A stretch of 64,000 bases of DNA from Streptomyces longhuiensis (GCF_020616555.1 NZ_CP085173.1:4103501-4167500), one strand, 5' to 3'; positions 26,774 through 36,162 are shown, counted from the first letter of the stretch. Numbers and translations are program-made. The notes: a model not told the origin generated them from the sequence alone.

Positions 26774-26965
26774 ATGACCTATGACCGACTGGTGTGCGCG
26801 AACTGCGCGGCGCCGGTGAGCGAGGGCCGCTGCCCCGTATGCCGGGCGAACCGTGAGCGACTTCAGCACGAGAGCCCGTTCGCGGGTCTTCACCCGATGG
26901 CCCTGATAGTTCTGGTCGCCGTGCTCGTCGCGGCGGTGGCGCTCCTCGCCCACCAGACCGTCTGA
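26774..26965 (+). CDS. Small zinc-ribbon membrane protein (63 aa)
   Basis: I do not recognise a named function. The 63-residue product starts MTYDRLVCANCAAPVSEGRC and has two cysteine pairs, C8-x2-C11 and C20-x2-C23, forming a likely zinc ribbon. A short basic linker follows, then one C-terminal transmembrane segment (about 41-59, MALIVLVAVLVAAVALLA). A strong GGAGG-type site precedes the ATG and a perfect terminator follows, so it is a real single-gene unit. It is divergent from ftsE across about 290 bp. Confidence 0.8.
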   Translation: MTYDRLVCANCAAPVSEGRCPVCRANRERLQHESPFAGLHPMALIVLVAVLVAAVALLAHQTV

Positions 26966-26972
26966 GACACGA

Positions 26973-27005
26973 AGAAGGGCCCGGAGCGACGCTCCGGGCC
27001 CTTCT
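26973..27005. terminator. Bidirectional terminator hairpin
   Basis: This is a perfect 15-bp stem (agaagggcccggagc and complement) with a 3-nt loop. It sits between the convergent small zinc-ribbon gene and the sortase-substrate gene and probably serves both. Confidence 0.85.
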
Positions 27006-27038
27006 CACGTCACGTGCGCACTACGCGCCTACGGTCGC

Positions 27039-27704
27039 CTAGGCGACCGTGCGGCCGCCGCCGACGAGGCGGGGCAGCAGGCGGAAGCCGATGCCGCCGG
27101 CGATCATCGTCGCGGCGCCGATCAGCAGGAACGTGGTCTCGGCGGCGCCGGTCTCGGCCAGCTCGCCGCCGGACTTGCCGTTCTGGGCCGGCTGGGCGGC
27201 CGGCACGGAGCCGGTGTCCTGCAGGCTGTCCTTGCCCTGGCCCTGCTCGACCGGATTGTTGCCGCCGTCGGGGTCGGTGTTGCCGTTCCCGCCGCCGTGG
27301 TTGCCGCCGCCACCGCCGTGGTGACCGCCGCCATTGCCGCCACCGTTACCGCCGCCGTTGCCGGGCGTGGTCGGCTCCTCGGTGGGCTCGGTGGGCTCCT
27401 CCGTCGGGTCCGTCGGCTCCGAGGTGGGCGGGTCCGTCGGGTCCTCGGTGGGCGGGTCCGTCGGGTCCTGGGTGGGCGGGTCCGTCGGGAGGTCGGTGGG
27501 CGGGTCGGTCGGGTCCTCGTCGTCACCCAGGCTCACACCCGCTGCGACACCGTCCTCGCCCGCGTGCACGTTCACGCCGGCGCCCGGAAGGTTGACGCCG
27601 ATGTCGAGGGCCGAAGCGGCGCCCGCGGCGGTCAGTGACGCACCGGCCGCGATCACCGCACCGGCTGCTATCCGCGCGACACGGATGCGCGTCTTCTTGG
27701 TCAT
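27039..27704 (-). CDS. Predicted LAETG sortase substrate, repeat-rich cell-wall protein
   Basis: This is a 221-residue exported surface protein. It has a Sec signal (about 1-33, ARIAAGAVIAAGASLTAAGAASA), a short mature start, an acidic stalk of DPTDPPT-type repeats (about 60-105), and a Gly/Asn/His-rich patch (about 112-140). The C-terminal sorting signal is LAETG at residues 182-186, a hydrophobic span, and a basic end (RLLPRLVGGGR). LAxTG is the class E sortase motif common in Streptomyces. No sortase gene is present in this window. It has no enzymatic domain; a stalk or spacer role is inferred. The start at 27704 is set by the signal peptide. Confidence 0.8.
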   Translation of the reverse strand: MTKKTRIRVARIAAGAVIAAGASLTAAGAASALDIGVNLPGAGVNVHAGEDGVAAGVSLGDDEDPTDPPTDLPTDPPTQDPTDPPTEDPTDPPTSEPTDPTEEPTEPTEEPTTPGNGGGNGGGNGGGHHGGGGGNHGGGNGNTDPDGGNNPVEQGQGKDSLQDTGSVPAAQPAQNGKSGGELAETGAAETTFLLIGAATMIAGGIGFRLLPRLVGGGRTVA

Positions 27705-27932
27705 CTGCCTGCTACCCCCAGTAGCTAATCGTTGATGGAGCAGCGCGCGGGACGGGGGCCGCCCGGGGGTGGTCGGCGACTGCTGTCCCGTCCCCCGGTG
27801 CACACGCGTCCCACCGATACGCATGCCGCGCGTCAGCCTTCCCAGTTTTCATGTCAGCGTCAAGGTCGTTGCGTACGTGATGCCCGAAATCAGAGGAGTT
27901 GGACGACGTACGGACATGTGACTGTGACGTAA

Positions 27933-27967
27933 AAGGCAACTGCCGCCCGGTGGGCGGCAGTTGCCTT
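27933..27967 (-). terminator. prfB terminator
   Basis: This is a perfect 16-bp stem (aaggcaactgccgccc and complement) with a 3-nt loop. On the minus strand it is followed by TT from the TTTT run, 27 nt beyond the prfB stop codon. Confidence 0.85.
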
Positions 27968-27994
27968 GTCGACAAAGCTGGAAAAGACCCGGTG

Positions 27995-29098
27995 TTACTT
28001 CTCCTGCTGCTTGCGCCAGCGAATTCCCGCTTCGAGGAATCCGTCGATCTCGCCGTCGAGCACCGACTGCGGATTACCGACCTCGAATTCCGTCCGGAGG
28101 TCCTTGACCATCTGGTACGGGTGCAGGACGTAGGAACGCATCTGGTTGCCCCACGAACTTCCGCCGTCCTTGAGGGCGTCCATCTTGGCCCGCTCCTCCT
28201 GGCGCTGGCGCTCGAGGAGCTTCGCCTGCAGGACGTTCATCGCGGTCGCCTTGTTCTGGATCTGCGAGCGCTCGTTCTGGCAGGAGACGACGATGCCGGT
28301 CGGCAGGTGGGTCAGACGGACCGCGGAGTCCGTCGTGTTCACGCCCTGGCCGCCGGGGCCCGAGGAGCGGTACACGTCGACGCGCAGCTCGGACTCGTCG
28401 ATGTCGATGTGGTCGGTCGTCTCGACGACCGGGAGGACCTCGACGCCCGCGAAGGACGTCTGACGGCGGCCCTGGTTGTCGAAGGGCGAGATGCGGACCA
28501 GGCGGTGCGTGCCCTGCTCGACCGAGAGCGTCCCGTACGCGTACGGGATCTGCACGGCGAAGGTGGTCGACTTGATGCCGGCCTCTTCCGCGTACGACGT
28601 CTCGTAGACCTCGGTCTTGTAGCCGTGGCGCTCGGCCCAGCGCAGGTACATGCGCTGGAGCTGCTCGGCGAAGTCCGCGGCGTCGACGCCGCCCGCCTCG
28701 GCGCGGATGTTGACCAGCGCCTCGCGGGAGTCGTACTCACCGGACAGGAGGGTGCGGACCTCCATCTCGTCCAGCGCCTTCTTGACGGAGGTCAGCTCGG
28801 ACTCGGCCTCGGCACGGGTGTCCGGGTCGTCCTCCTCCTCGGCCATCTCGAAGAGCACGCTCAGGTCGTCGATCCTGCCGCGCAGGGTCTCCGCCTTGCG
28901 CACCTCGGCCTGGAGGTGGCTCAGCTTGCTGGTGATCTTCTGTGCCGCGTCGGGGTCGTCCCACAGGGACGGCGCGGCCGCCTGCTCCTCGAGCACGGCG
29001 ATATCTGCCCTCAGCTTGTCGAGGTCCAGGACGGCCTCGATCGACTCCATGGTCGAGGAGAGGGACTTGAGCTCTTCGGAAACGTCGACGACTGCCAC
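27995..29098 (-). CDS. prfB: Peptide chain release factor 2
   Basis: RF2 recognises UGA and UAA and triggers peptide release. The 367-residue protein has the helical N-terminal domain, the stop-codon recognition tripeptide SPF in [10 protein letters not shown], and the catalytic GGQ in [20 protein letters not shown]. The frame is continuous, so the autoregulatory +1 frameshift known from E. coli prfB is absent. The GTG at 29098 is chosen because homologues begin [13 protein letters not shown]. It lies about 80 nt downstream of pkaB. Confidence 0.96.
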   Translation of the reverse strand: MAVVDVSEELKSLSSTMESIEAVLDLDKLRADIAVLEEQAAAPSLWDDPDAAQKITSKLSHLQAEVRKAETLRGRIDDLSVLFEMAEEEDDPDTRAEAESELTSVKKALDEMEVRTLLSGEYDSREALVNIRAEAGGVDAADFAEQLQRMYLRWAERHGYKTEVYETSYAEEAGIKSTTFAVQIPYAYGTLSVEQGTHRLVRISPFDNQGRRQTSFAGVEVLPVVETTDHIDIDESELRVDVYRSSGPGGQGVNTTDSAVRLTHLPTGIVVSCQNERSQIQNKATAMNVLQAKLLERQRQEERAKMDALKDGGSSWGNQMRSYVLHPYQMVKDLRTEFEVGNPQSVLDGEIDGFLEAGIRWRKQQEK

Positions 29099-29177
29099 GA
29101 CACCAGCGTAACGGCTGGGGCAAGTGCTCCGGTCCTGGTGGCCGCGGGGCCGGGCCCGGGCGCCCTGCCGGGCCGTC

Positions 29178-30413
29178 TCAGGGGGAGGCGGGGGCCGACT
29201 GTCCGGGGTTCTTGCCCGGCGTCGCGTCCGCGTCGTCGCCGCCCACGGCCGCCCACGTGCCGATGCCGGCCGCCACCACCAGGACGGCTCCGGCCACGCC
29301 GAGCGTGATCCTCCGGCGCCGGGCGGAGGCGCGGTGGCGGGCCGAGCCGGGGCGGGGCGCTCCGGCCGCGCGCGGGGCGCGGGCGGTACCGCGGGCGCCG
29401 CCCGCCAGCTCGTCGGGGGCCGGGACGCGCATCGACGTGTGCGTGTCCCTGTTCGAGTCGGCCGGGGTCGCGCCGGGGACCAGGGGGACGGCGCCGCGGC
29501 GGGCGGCGGGCGCCTCGGGCGCGGCCGGGGCGGCCTCCGGCTCCGGGTCGGGCTCGGTGTCCGGCTCGTCCACGTCGAGGGGCGCCATCCCGGCGAGCTG
29601 GGGCAGCTGCTCGCGCAGGCGGGCCGCCAGCTCGGAGGCGCGCAGTCGGGACGCGGGCGCCTTCGCCAGGCACTGGACGAGCAGCTGCCACAGCTCGTCG
29701 GGAATGCCCGGGAGCGGGACGACCGTCTCCGTGACGTGCCGGCGCAGGATCGCGCCGGGGTGGCCGCCGCCGAAGGGCGTGAACCCGGCGAGCAGCTCGT
29801 ACAGGACCGTCGCCAGGGCGTAGATGTCGACGGCGGCGCGCGGCGGGAGGCCCTCGATGAGTTCGGGGGCGAGATAGTCCGGGGTGCCGATGATCTTCGT
29901 GGCACGGGTGCGGCGCGGGGAGTCGATGAGCTTGGCGACGCCGAAGTCGGTCAGGAGCGCGGGGTGGGAGCCGCCGGGGCCGAGGGGGCCCTGCATGTCC
30001 AGGAGGACGTTCTCCGGCTTCACGTCGCGGTGCACGATCCCGGCGGCGTGGGCGGCGGCGAGGCCGTCCGCGATGTCCGCGACGATGGCGACCGCGGCCT
30101 CGGGGGCCAGGCGCCGCTCGCGGTCGAGCCGGGTGCGCAGGTCCGTGCCCCGTACGAGGTCCATGACCAGGGCCAGGTCGTTCCCGTCGACCACCAGGTC
30201 ACGGACGCCGACCACGCGCGGGTGGTCGAGGCTGAGCAGGGCCGTGCGCTCCTGGACGAAGCGGCCCACGAGCTCCTGGTCCGAGGCCAGGTCCTCACGC
30301 AACAGCTTGATGGCGACGGGCCCCTCGGGTCCCTCGCCCAGCCACACCGTGCCGGCGCTGCCGCGTCCCAGGATCTGGTTCGCGGTGTACCGGCTGCCGA
30401 TCTTCCGTGCCAA
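29178..30413 (-). CDS. pkaB: Membrane Ser/Thr protein kinase PkaB
   Basis: This is a 411-residue Hanks-type kinase. The kinase domain (about 8-265) has the glycine loop [18 protein letters not shown], catalytic [18 protein letters not shown] and the activation segment [15 protein letters not shown] Pro/Glu/Ala-rich linker leads to one transmembrane segment (about 372-392, [22 protein letters not shown]) and a short outer tail, with no PASTA domains. The TTG start at 30413 has AGGAG 5 nt upstream. It follows pkaA by 137 nt on the same strand; this pair matches the tandem pkaA-pkaB of S. coelicolor. Confidence 0.9.
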   Translation of the reverse strand: MARKIGSRYTANQILGRGSAGTVWLGEGPEGPVAIKLLREDLASDQELVGRFVQERTALLSLDHPRVVGVRDLVVDGNDLALVMDLVRGTDLRTRLDRERRLAPEAAVAIVADIADGLAAAHAAGIVHRDVKPENVLLDMQGPLGPGGSHPALLTDFGVAKLIDSPRRTRATKIIGTPDYLAPELIEGLPPRAAVDIYALATVLYELLAGFTPFGGGHPGAILRRHVTETVVPLPGIPDELWQLLVQCLAKAPASRLRASELAARLREQLPQLAGMAPLDVDEPDTEPDPEPEAAPAAPEAPAARRGAVPLVPGATPADSNRDTHTSMRVPAPDELAGGARGTARAPRAAGAPRPGSARHRASARRRRITLGVAGAVLVVAAGIGTWAAVGGDDADATPGKNPGQSAPASP

Positions 30414-30550
30414 GACTGCTCCTACAGACGCGTGTTGGCGCCCAAGCTACGCGGCTCGGACGCCAACCATCACATCCGCGGGGGAAATCACCCTCCGGAA
30501 GTCGACAAATCTCCAACATCACGCCCAACGCCGGGCGCGCGTGGCTCACT

Positions 30551-32200
30551 TCAGTTGCCGGAGCCCCCGCCGCCGCTTCCCAGGTCGCCGATCCAGCCGG
30601 AGACGGTGTCGTACCAGTCCGACAGCTGGGCCCAGTAACCCTTGCCGGTGCCGATCCAGTCCTGGAGCGGGGTGAACTCCCAGACGAGCCAGCTCACCAC
30701 GAACAGCATGACGATCATGAAGAGGCAGCCCTTGAGGCAGCCGAGCCCCGGGATCTTCATCCGGTTCGCGCTGCGCTGCCTCGGCTCACGCTGCGGCGCC
30801 TGCGGCTGCGGCCGGCGGGGCTGCTGCGGCGGCGCGTACTGCTGCTGCTGGGGCTGCGGCGCGTACCGCTGGGGCTGCTGCGGCTGCTGCCGGCGGGGCT
30901 GCTGGGGCGCGTACTGCTGCTGAGGCGGCTGCTGGGGCTGCTGCTGCGGGCGCCCCTGCTGGCGCTGCGGCCGGCGGCGCAGCGGGTCGTCGTTCGGGTC
31001 CAGGTACTGGACCTGCGTCTGCTCGTTGCGGTCGCGGGCCGCCCGCATCTGGTTCTGCCAGGGGTGCGGGTCGTCCGGGTTCGCGCCCGGCTGGTGCGGC
31101 GGGACCGGCGGCATGACGGCCGTCGGGTCGGCCGCGCCCCGGTTCGGCAGGACCGAGGTGGGGTCGGCGTCGCCCATGCCGGTGGACTGCATGACGCTCG
31201 TCGCCGCGTTCGGGTCGTACGAGCCCGCGTTGCCGGGCAGGACCTGCGTCGGGTCTGCCGCGCCGGGCACCCCGGGCACCTGGGCGGGCGCCGGGTCGGG
31301 CATGAGGAGGGCTCCGACGCCCTCGGCGGCCGCGATCTGCGCGGAGTTCGCGTGTACGCCGATGCCCTCGGCGACGGCGCGCAGGCCGCGGGCGAGGTTC
31401 TCGGCGCTGGGGCGCTCGTCGGGGTTCTTGCGCAGGCAGCGCTCTATGACCGTCCACAGCGGGTCGGGCACCGTGGACGGGCGGCGCGGTTCGGCACTGA
31501 GGTGCTGGTGCAGGACCTCGAGCGCGGAGCCCCCGGAGAACGGCGGCCTGCCCGTGACCAGCTCGTACAGCAGGATTCCGGCGCCGTAGATGTCCACCGC
31601 GCTGGTCTGCGGGCGGCCCTCGGCGGACTCCGGCGCGACGTAGGCGGGTGTGCCGACGAACTCGTGCGTGCGGGTCAGGCCCGGGGAGTCGGCGAGGCGT
31701 GCGATGCCGAAGTCGGTGAGCATCGGGTGCATCTCACCGCCGTCCTGCTTCAGCAGGACGTTCGCAGGCTTCAGGTCGCGGTGCACGACGCCGTCCGCGT
31801 GGCTCGCCGCGAGCGCGTCCGCGACCTGGGCGGTCAGCAGGGACGCGGCCACCGGGGAGAAGGGGCCGTTGTCGCGGAGGTAGCGGTGCAGGTCGGGGCC
31901 GTCGACCAGGTCCATGACGAGGGCGAGGAGCTCGCCCTCGACGACCAGGTCGCGGGTGCGCACGATGTTCGGGTGCGTCAGGCGGAGCAGCACGGAGCGC
32001 TCGCGCAGGAAGCGCATCACGACATCCGCGTCGTTGGCGAGCTCCTCCTTGAGGACCTTGATCGCCACGGTCTCGCCGGGCTGCCCGGCGACGGCCGCCT
32101 CGGCCCCCGCGGTCTCCCGCTGGCGGGCTCGCCAGACGGTGCCCGTGGCGCCGCGTCCGAGCGGCTCCTCGAGCAGGTATTTACTGCCTACCGGCCGCAC
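30551..32200 (-). CDS. pkaA: Membrane Ser/Thr protein kinase PkaA
   Basis: This is a 549-residue Hanks-type kinase. The catalytic domain (about 5-280) has LGRGATGTVWRA, VAIKVLKEE, HRDLKPANVLL, DFGIARLAD and GTPAYVAPE. A very long linker follows. It contains several DPT-V short motifs (ADPTQVLPG, ADPTSVLPN, ADPTAVMPP), which look like autophosphorylation/FHA-docking sites, and a Gln/Pro-rich stretch (about 400-470). One transmembrane segment (about 485-505, CLFMIVMLFVVSWLVWEF) and a short Gly/Trp-rich outer tail end the protein. The GTG at 32200 has GGGAG 8 nt upstream. It is divergent from an FHA-domain ATPase gene. Confidence 0.9.
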   Translation of the reverse strand: MRPVGSKYLLEEPLGRGATGTVWRARQRETAGAEAAVAGQPGETVAIKVLKEELANDADVVMRFLRERSVLLRLTHPNIVRTRDLVVEGELLALVMDLVDGPDLHRYLRDNGPFSPVAASLLTAQVADALAASHADGVVHRDLKPANVLLKQDGGEMHPMLTDFGIARLADSPGLTRTHEFVGTPAYVAPESAEGRPQTSAVDIYGAGILLYELVTGRPPFSGGSALEVLHQHLSAEPRRPSTVPDPLWTVIERCLRKNPDERPSAENLARGLRAVAEGIGVHANSAQIAAAEGVGALLMPDPAPAQVPGVPGAADPTQVLPGNAGSYDPNAATSVMQSTGMGDADPTSVLPNRGAADPTAVMPPVPPHQPGANPDDPHPWQNQMRAARDRNEQTQVQYLDPNDDPLRRRPQRQQGRPQQQPQQPPQQQYAPQQPRRQQPQQPQRYAPQPQQQQYAPPQQPRRPQPQAPQREPRQRSANRMKIPGLGCLKGCLFMIVMLFVVSWLVWEFTPLQDWIGTGKGYWAQLSDWYDTVSGWIGDLGSGGGGSGN

Positions 32201-32603
32201 GTCATGCGCTCCCTGCTTGCTGCGTACTGGCGTACTGCTTGGTCTTGCTCGTTCTCGGGTGTTCCGACCCACTGTAGTGCCGTCGAACAACCCACTGTCT
32301 GTTGATCTTCCGCGACTCCCCGCCCGCCGGAGCCGCGTTCCACGGAAAGACGCTCGCGGCGGGCTGTTGGTTGCCGCCGGCAAGGGCGCGAGCGGTCCCA
32401 AGCGGCATCATGCAGGCACTTTTGCGGGCAGAGCCGACCAATCAAGATCACTTACGGGTGGCCGACGGGCGTGTTGTCGGTGGCAAGTGCGAGGATGCCT
32501 CTCGTACTGGCCTACGTGCCCGTTGTGCGGTGGGGGATCTGCGGTGGGGTGACCGCGGTGCAGCCCCTTCCCGGGCGCCCGCGCAGAAGGGACCGCTGAC
32601 GCG
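32201..32603. promoter_or_regulatory. Divergent promoter region between pkaA and the FHA-FtsK gene
   Basis: This 403-bp region separates two divergent genes and should hold both promoters. Local features are the short repeats gtactggcgtactg near 32224, two cccact(g) boxes near 32270 and 32290, and an AT-richer patch around 32437-32455 (ccaatcaagatcactta) that could be promoter DNA for the rightward gene. No convincing ORF, RNA gene or strong hairpin. Confidence 0.35.
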
Positions 32604-35600
32604 ATGCAGATCCGGCTGACCGTCGTAGACCCCCTGGGGACGCGCCCCGACCCGCAAGGCCGCGCGGCGTCGTGCGACGTGCTGGTCACCGCCCCGGCGG
32701 GCACCGCGCTCGCCGCGGTGACCTCCGCCCTGGTGGCGGCCGTCGCGGGCGGTGAGGGCACGGCGATTCTCTATGCGGGACCCGAGCGGCTCGACGGGCA
32801 GCGGTGCACGCTGGGCGAGCCGCCGCTGACCGACGGTGCCGTGCTGTCCCTGGGCGTTCCCGCCGAGCCGGGACCCGAGATCGAGAGCGCCGCGGCGCAG
32901 CTCCATGTGGTGGCGGGGCCCGACGCGGGCGGTGTGCATCTGCTGCACGGCGGCGAGATCCGCGTGGGCCGCTCGGCGGACGCCGACGTCCCGCTCGACG
33001 ACCCCGATGTGTCACGGATGCACTGCGCCGTGACACTCGGCACCGACGGCCGTGTGTCGGTCACGGACCTCGGCTCGACGAACGGGACGACGGTCGACGG
33101 CAGCCCCGTCGGGGACCGCCCCGCCCGGCTCGCCCCCGGCGCCCTCCTGCGCCTCGGCGAGTCCACTCTGCGGCTGGCCCCCGAGGGCGCCGCGGGTTCC
33201 TCGGCCTTCACGGGTTCCACCGGTTTCCCAGGTTCCTCGGGGCCCGTGCTTCGGACGGCGCCCGACGGCGAGGGCCACGTGCGCGTGACGGCCCCGGACA
33301 CCGGTGCCTCCGAAGACCCCTCCGCCGATCCCGCTCTCGCGGGCGAGACCCGGCACGCGTACGGGCCCGCCACGCTCGCCTCCCGTTCCGGCCCCGTCGT
33401 GCCCGAGCAGGGCGGACCGCCCGCCGTCGAGAGCACGCCGACCGTCACCCCCGCGCGCGGGACACCCGTGCCGCGCGAGCAGCGCAGGCGCGGCGGGCTC
33501 GGCGCCTGGGCACGGCGCCTGGCCGGCGGGCGCACGGGCGAGGACGTGTCCCCGTACGACAGCGGCGCCCACGACGGCGAGCCGCCGCACATCCCCGAGA
33601 CCTTCGCGCCCTCGCCGAGCTCCCCCGAGTCGTGGCCCGACGCCGCCGCGCTGCTGCTCACCGCGCTCGGCCCGGGGCCCCGGCTCTGGGAGCGCGGGCC
33701 CGAGCACCCCGAGGCGCTCGCAGTGCGGCTGGGTACGGACGATCGGACGTCCCCGGACCGCACGGGGCTGCTGCCCGGCGTGCCGGTGACAGTGGGGCTG
33801 CGGGAGGCGGGCGCGCTCGGTCTCGCCGGGCCGCGGGCGCGGCTGTCGGGCGTGGCACGTTCCGTCGTCGCGCAGCTCGCGGCGCTGCACTCGCCGGACG
33901 TGCTGGAGATCGTCCTCGTCAGCACGGACCGGTCGCGCGGCGTCCAGGACCGCGCGGCCGAGTGGTCCTGGCTCGGCTGGCTCCCCCATCTGCGTCCCGC
34001 GCACGGTCAGGACTGCCGGCTCCTGCTGGCGTACGACCGAGAGCAGGCGGTGGCCCGCACGGGCGAGCTCCTGCGCCGCCTCGACGACCACATCGCGGAC
34101 GAGTCGCGCCGCCCGGACGCCGGGCCTGCGGCCGCCCGCGCGGCACAGCCGCAGGCCGGCTTCGGCCCCATGGTGCCGAGGTCCCGTTCGGGTGAAGCAG
34201 CCGACGCCGGGGAGCGCGGTGGCCGTACGACCGCGCCCGGGCCGTACGGGCACGAGGATGCGGGCGGCCGGTCCGACACCGCGGCAGACGGCTACGGAGA
34301 TTTCAGGCCCGGCACGGACCGGGACGGGCGCGCGTCGGAGTACGCCGCCGGGCACCCCGCCGCGGAGGAGACCTGGCCGCCCGGGACGACGCAGGGACCC
34401 GGCGCCGGGCACCGCTGGACCGGCCCGCTGACCGTTCTCGTCGTCGACGGGGACCCGGGGTCGGCCGGGCTGCGCGAGGCCACCGTGCGGCTCGCGACGG
34501 AAGGGGGCCGGGCCGGGATCCACGTGATCTGTCTCGCCGAGGCACCCGCGTCCTCGCCCGCGTCGCCGGTCACCCAGACCTATGAGATGGCGTGCGCCGT
34601 GTCGCCCGCGTTCAAGTCGTGCGGCGCCGTCGCGCTGCTCAGCGGGGACGTGGCGACGGCCCTGCGGCTGTTGCGGACGTCCCACGGCCAGGTCGTCGGG
34701 CACGGCACGGTGGCCGCGATCGACGCGGTGTCGGCGGCCTGGGCCGAGCGCTTCGCGCGGGCCCTCGCCCCCTTGCGCACCGACAGCGGCCCGAGCGAGC
34801 CGCACCCCAGGGTCTCGGCCCCCCTGCCCCAGATCGCCCGTCTCCTGGACGAGTTGGGGCTCGCGCGGGCCACGCCCGCGTCCCTGATGGCCCGCTGGGC
34901 CGCCGCCGGGGACGACACGGAGGCGCTCGGCGGGCGCGCCTGGGCCGTGCTCGGCGCCGGACCGCGCGGCCCGGTCGTCGTGGACCTGGCCGCGGAGGGC
35001 CCCCATCTCCTGATCGAGGGCCCGGCGGGCAGCGGCCGTACGGAGCTGCTGCGCTCGATCGCCGCCTCGCTCGCGGCGGCCGAGCGGCCGGACCGGCTCG
35101 GGCTCGTCCTCGTCGACGGCCGGGACGGCACGGGCGGCGCCGACCGGGGCGACGGACTGCGCGTCTGCACGGACCTGCCGCACGTCACGACCCATCTGGC
35201 GGCCAACGACCCGGTGCGTATGCGGGAGTTCGCCCAGTCGCTCGCCGCCGAGCTGAAGCGCCGTGCCGAGCTCCTCGGGCGGCAGCACTTCGCCGAGTGG
35301 CACACCCAGCGCGAGGTGTCGGGCCGGATGGTCGCCCAGCGCCCCGCGCCGCCCCGCACGTCCGACCAGGGCGCCGGGGACCTGGAGGCGCCGCCCAGCT
35401 CGACCATGCGCCTGCGGCCCGCCGCCGCCCGCAAGGAGGCCGACCCGGCGCCGCCCCTGCCCCGGCTCGTCGTCCTGGTGGACGACCTGGACGCGCTGCT
35501 CTCGCCGCCGCTCGGCTCTCCGGGGCGTCCCGCCGCGGGATCCGTCGTACGGGCCCTGGAGGCCGTCGTCCGGGACGGCGAGCGTCTCGGGGTGCATCTG

Positions 35601-35951
35601 GTCGCGGCCCGCGCGTCCGGTTCCGAGCCGGCGTGGGGCGTGGCTCTTCGGGTCGTGCTCGACGCCCCGTCGGCCGGTCCCGACGATCCGGCGCCCGGCC
35701 GCGGCCGGCTCTCCGGCGCCGACGGACGCGAACTGCCGTTCCAGGCGGGCCGGGTCACGGGGCGCATCCCCCGTACGGCCACGCAGCGGCCCACGGTGGT
35801 GGCGCTCGACTGGACGCGGATGGGTGACCCGCCGACCCGGCGCCCCGTGAGGGAGTTGGGGAACGGGCCGACCGATCTCGCCCTGCTGGCCAGCGCGTTG
35901 GAGCGGGCCGCCCGTTCCGTCGCGGCACGGGAGGTGCCGTCCCTCCTGTGA
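32604..35951 (+). CDS. FHA domain-containing FtsK/EccC-like ATPase
   Basis: This is a 1115-residue, apparently soluble protein. The N-terminal about 90 residues resemble an EssC-type N-terminal fold. An FHA domain follows (about 105-185) with GRSADADVPL, SRMHCAV and DLGSTNGTTVDG, the phosphothreonine-binding signature. After a disordered linker come two FtsK/SpoIIIE-like ATPase regions. The second has a Walker A-like GPAGSGRTELL near 806, with Arg in place of the usual Lys, and Walker B LVVLVDDLDALL near 960. The first lacks a clear Walker A. No transmembrane segment is visible, unlike type VII secretion EccC. It is divergent from kinase genes whose linkers contain DPT motifs, so the FHA domain may bind those kinases. 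Confidence 0.82.
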   Translation: MQIRLTVVDPLGTRPDPQGRAASCDVLVTAPAGTALAAVTSALVAAVAGGEGTAILYAGPERLDGQRCTLGEPPLTDGAVLSLGVPAEPGPEIESAAAQLHVVAGPDAGGVHLLHGGEIRVGRSADADVPLDDPDVSRMHCAVTLGTDGRVSVTDLGSTNGTTVDGSPVGDRPARLAPGALLRLGESTLRLAPEGAAGSSAFTGSTGFPGSSGPVLRTAPDGEGHVRVTAPDTGASEDPSADPALAGETRHAYGPATLASRSGPVVPEQGGPPAVESTPTVTPARGTPVPREQRRRGGLGAWARRLAGGRTGEDVSPYDSGAHDGEPPHIPETFAPSPSSPESWPDAAALLLTALGPGPRLWERGPEHPEALAVRLGTDDRTSPDRTGLLPGVPVTVGLREAGALGLAGPRARLSGVARSVVAQLAALHSPDVLEIVLVSTDRSRGVQDRAAEWSWLGWLPHLRPAHGQDCRLLLAYDREQAVARTGELLRRLDDHIADESRRPDAGPAAARAAQPQAGFGPMVPRSRSGEAADAGERGGRTTAPGPYGHEDAGGRSDTAADGYGDFRPGTDRDGRASEYAAGHPAAEETWPPGTTQGPGAGHRWTGPLTVLVVDGDPGSAGLREATVRLATEGGRAGIHVICLAEAPASSPASPVTQTYEMACAVSPAFKSCGAVALLSGDVATALRLLRTSHGQVVGHGTVAAIDAVSAAWAERFARALAPLRTDSGPSEPHPRVSAPLPQIARLLDELGLARATPASLMARWAAAGDDTEALGGRAWAVLGAGPRGPVVVDLAAEGPHLLIEGPAGSGRTELLRSIAASLAAAERPDRLGLVLVDGRDGTGGADRGDGLRVCTDLPHVTTHLAANDPVRMREFAQSLAAELKRRAELLGRQHFAEWHTQREVSGRMVAQRPAPPRTSDQGAGDLEAPPSSTMRLRPAAARKEADPAPPLPRLVVLVDDLDALLSPPLGSPGRPAAGSVVRALEAVVRDGERLGVHLVAARASGSEPAWGVALRVVLDAPSAGPDDPAPGRGRLSGADGRELPFQAGRVTGRIPRTATQRPTVVALDWTRMGDPPTRRPVRELGNGPTDLALLASALERAARSVAAREVPSLL

Positions 35952-36105
35952 CGGCACGCCCGGCGGGACGGCCCGAGAATTCCCGACTCCCCATGTTCAG
36001 GGCCGACATCACGACCCCGTCACGATCTTCGAGCTGACACCGCAGGCGCCCTTGCCGGGTGTCCCCGGCCGGGCGTAGAACCAGACGCCACGGGACAGCG
36101 CACAT

Positions 36106-36142
36106 ACGTACGTTCAGCGTTCAGGACGTACGTTCAGCGTTC
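36106..36142 (+). repeat. Two tandem 17-bp direct repeats upstream of the sugar-binding protein gene
   Basis: The sequence acgtacgttcagcgttc occurs at 36106-36122 and again at 36126-36142, a 20-bp period equal to about two DNA turns, ending 20 bp before the ATG at 36163. This is a likely tandem operator for the regulator of the ABC operon, or an upstream-region duplication. Confidence 0.75.
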
Positions 36143-36162
36143 GCGACGAGAACGGGGCAGCG

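Noticed and set aside
27899..30638. Large plus-strand frames opposite prfB and pkaB
   Set aside because: Antisense shadows; the minus-strand genes carry complete catalytic motifs.
30786..31457. Ala/Pro/Arg-rich alternative frame inside pkaA
   Set aside because: Arises from the repetitive Gln/Pro-coding region of pkaA read in another frame.
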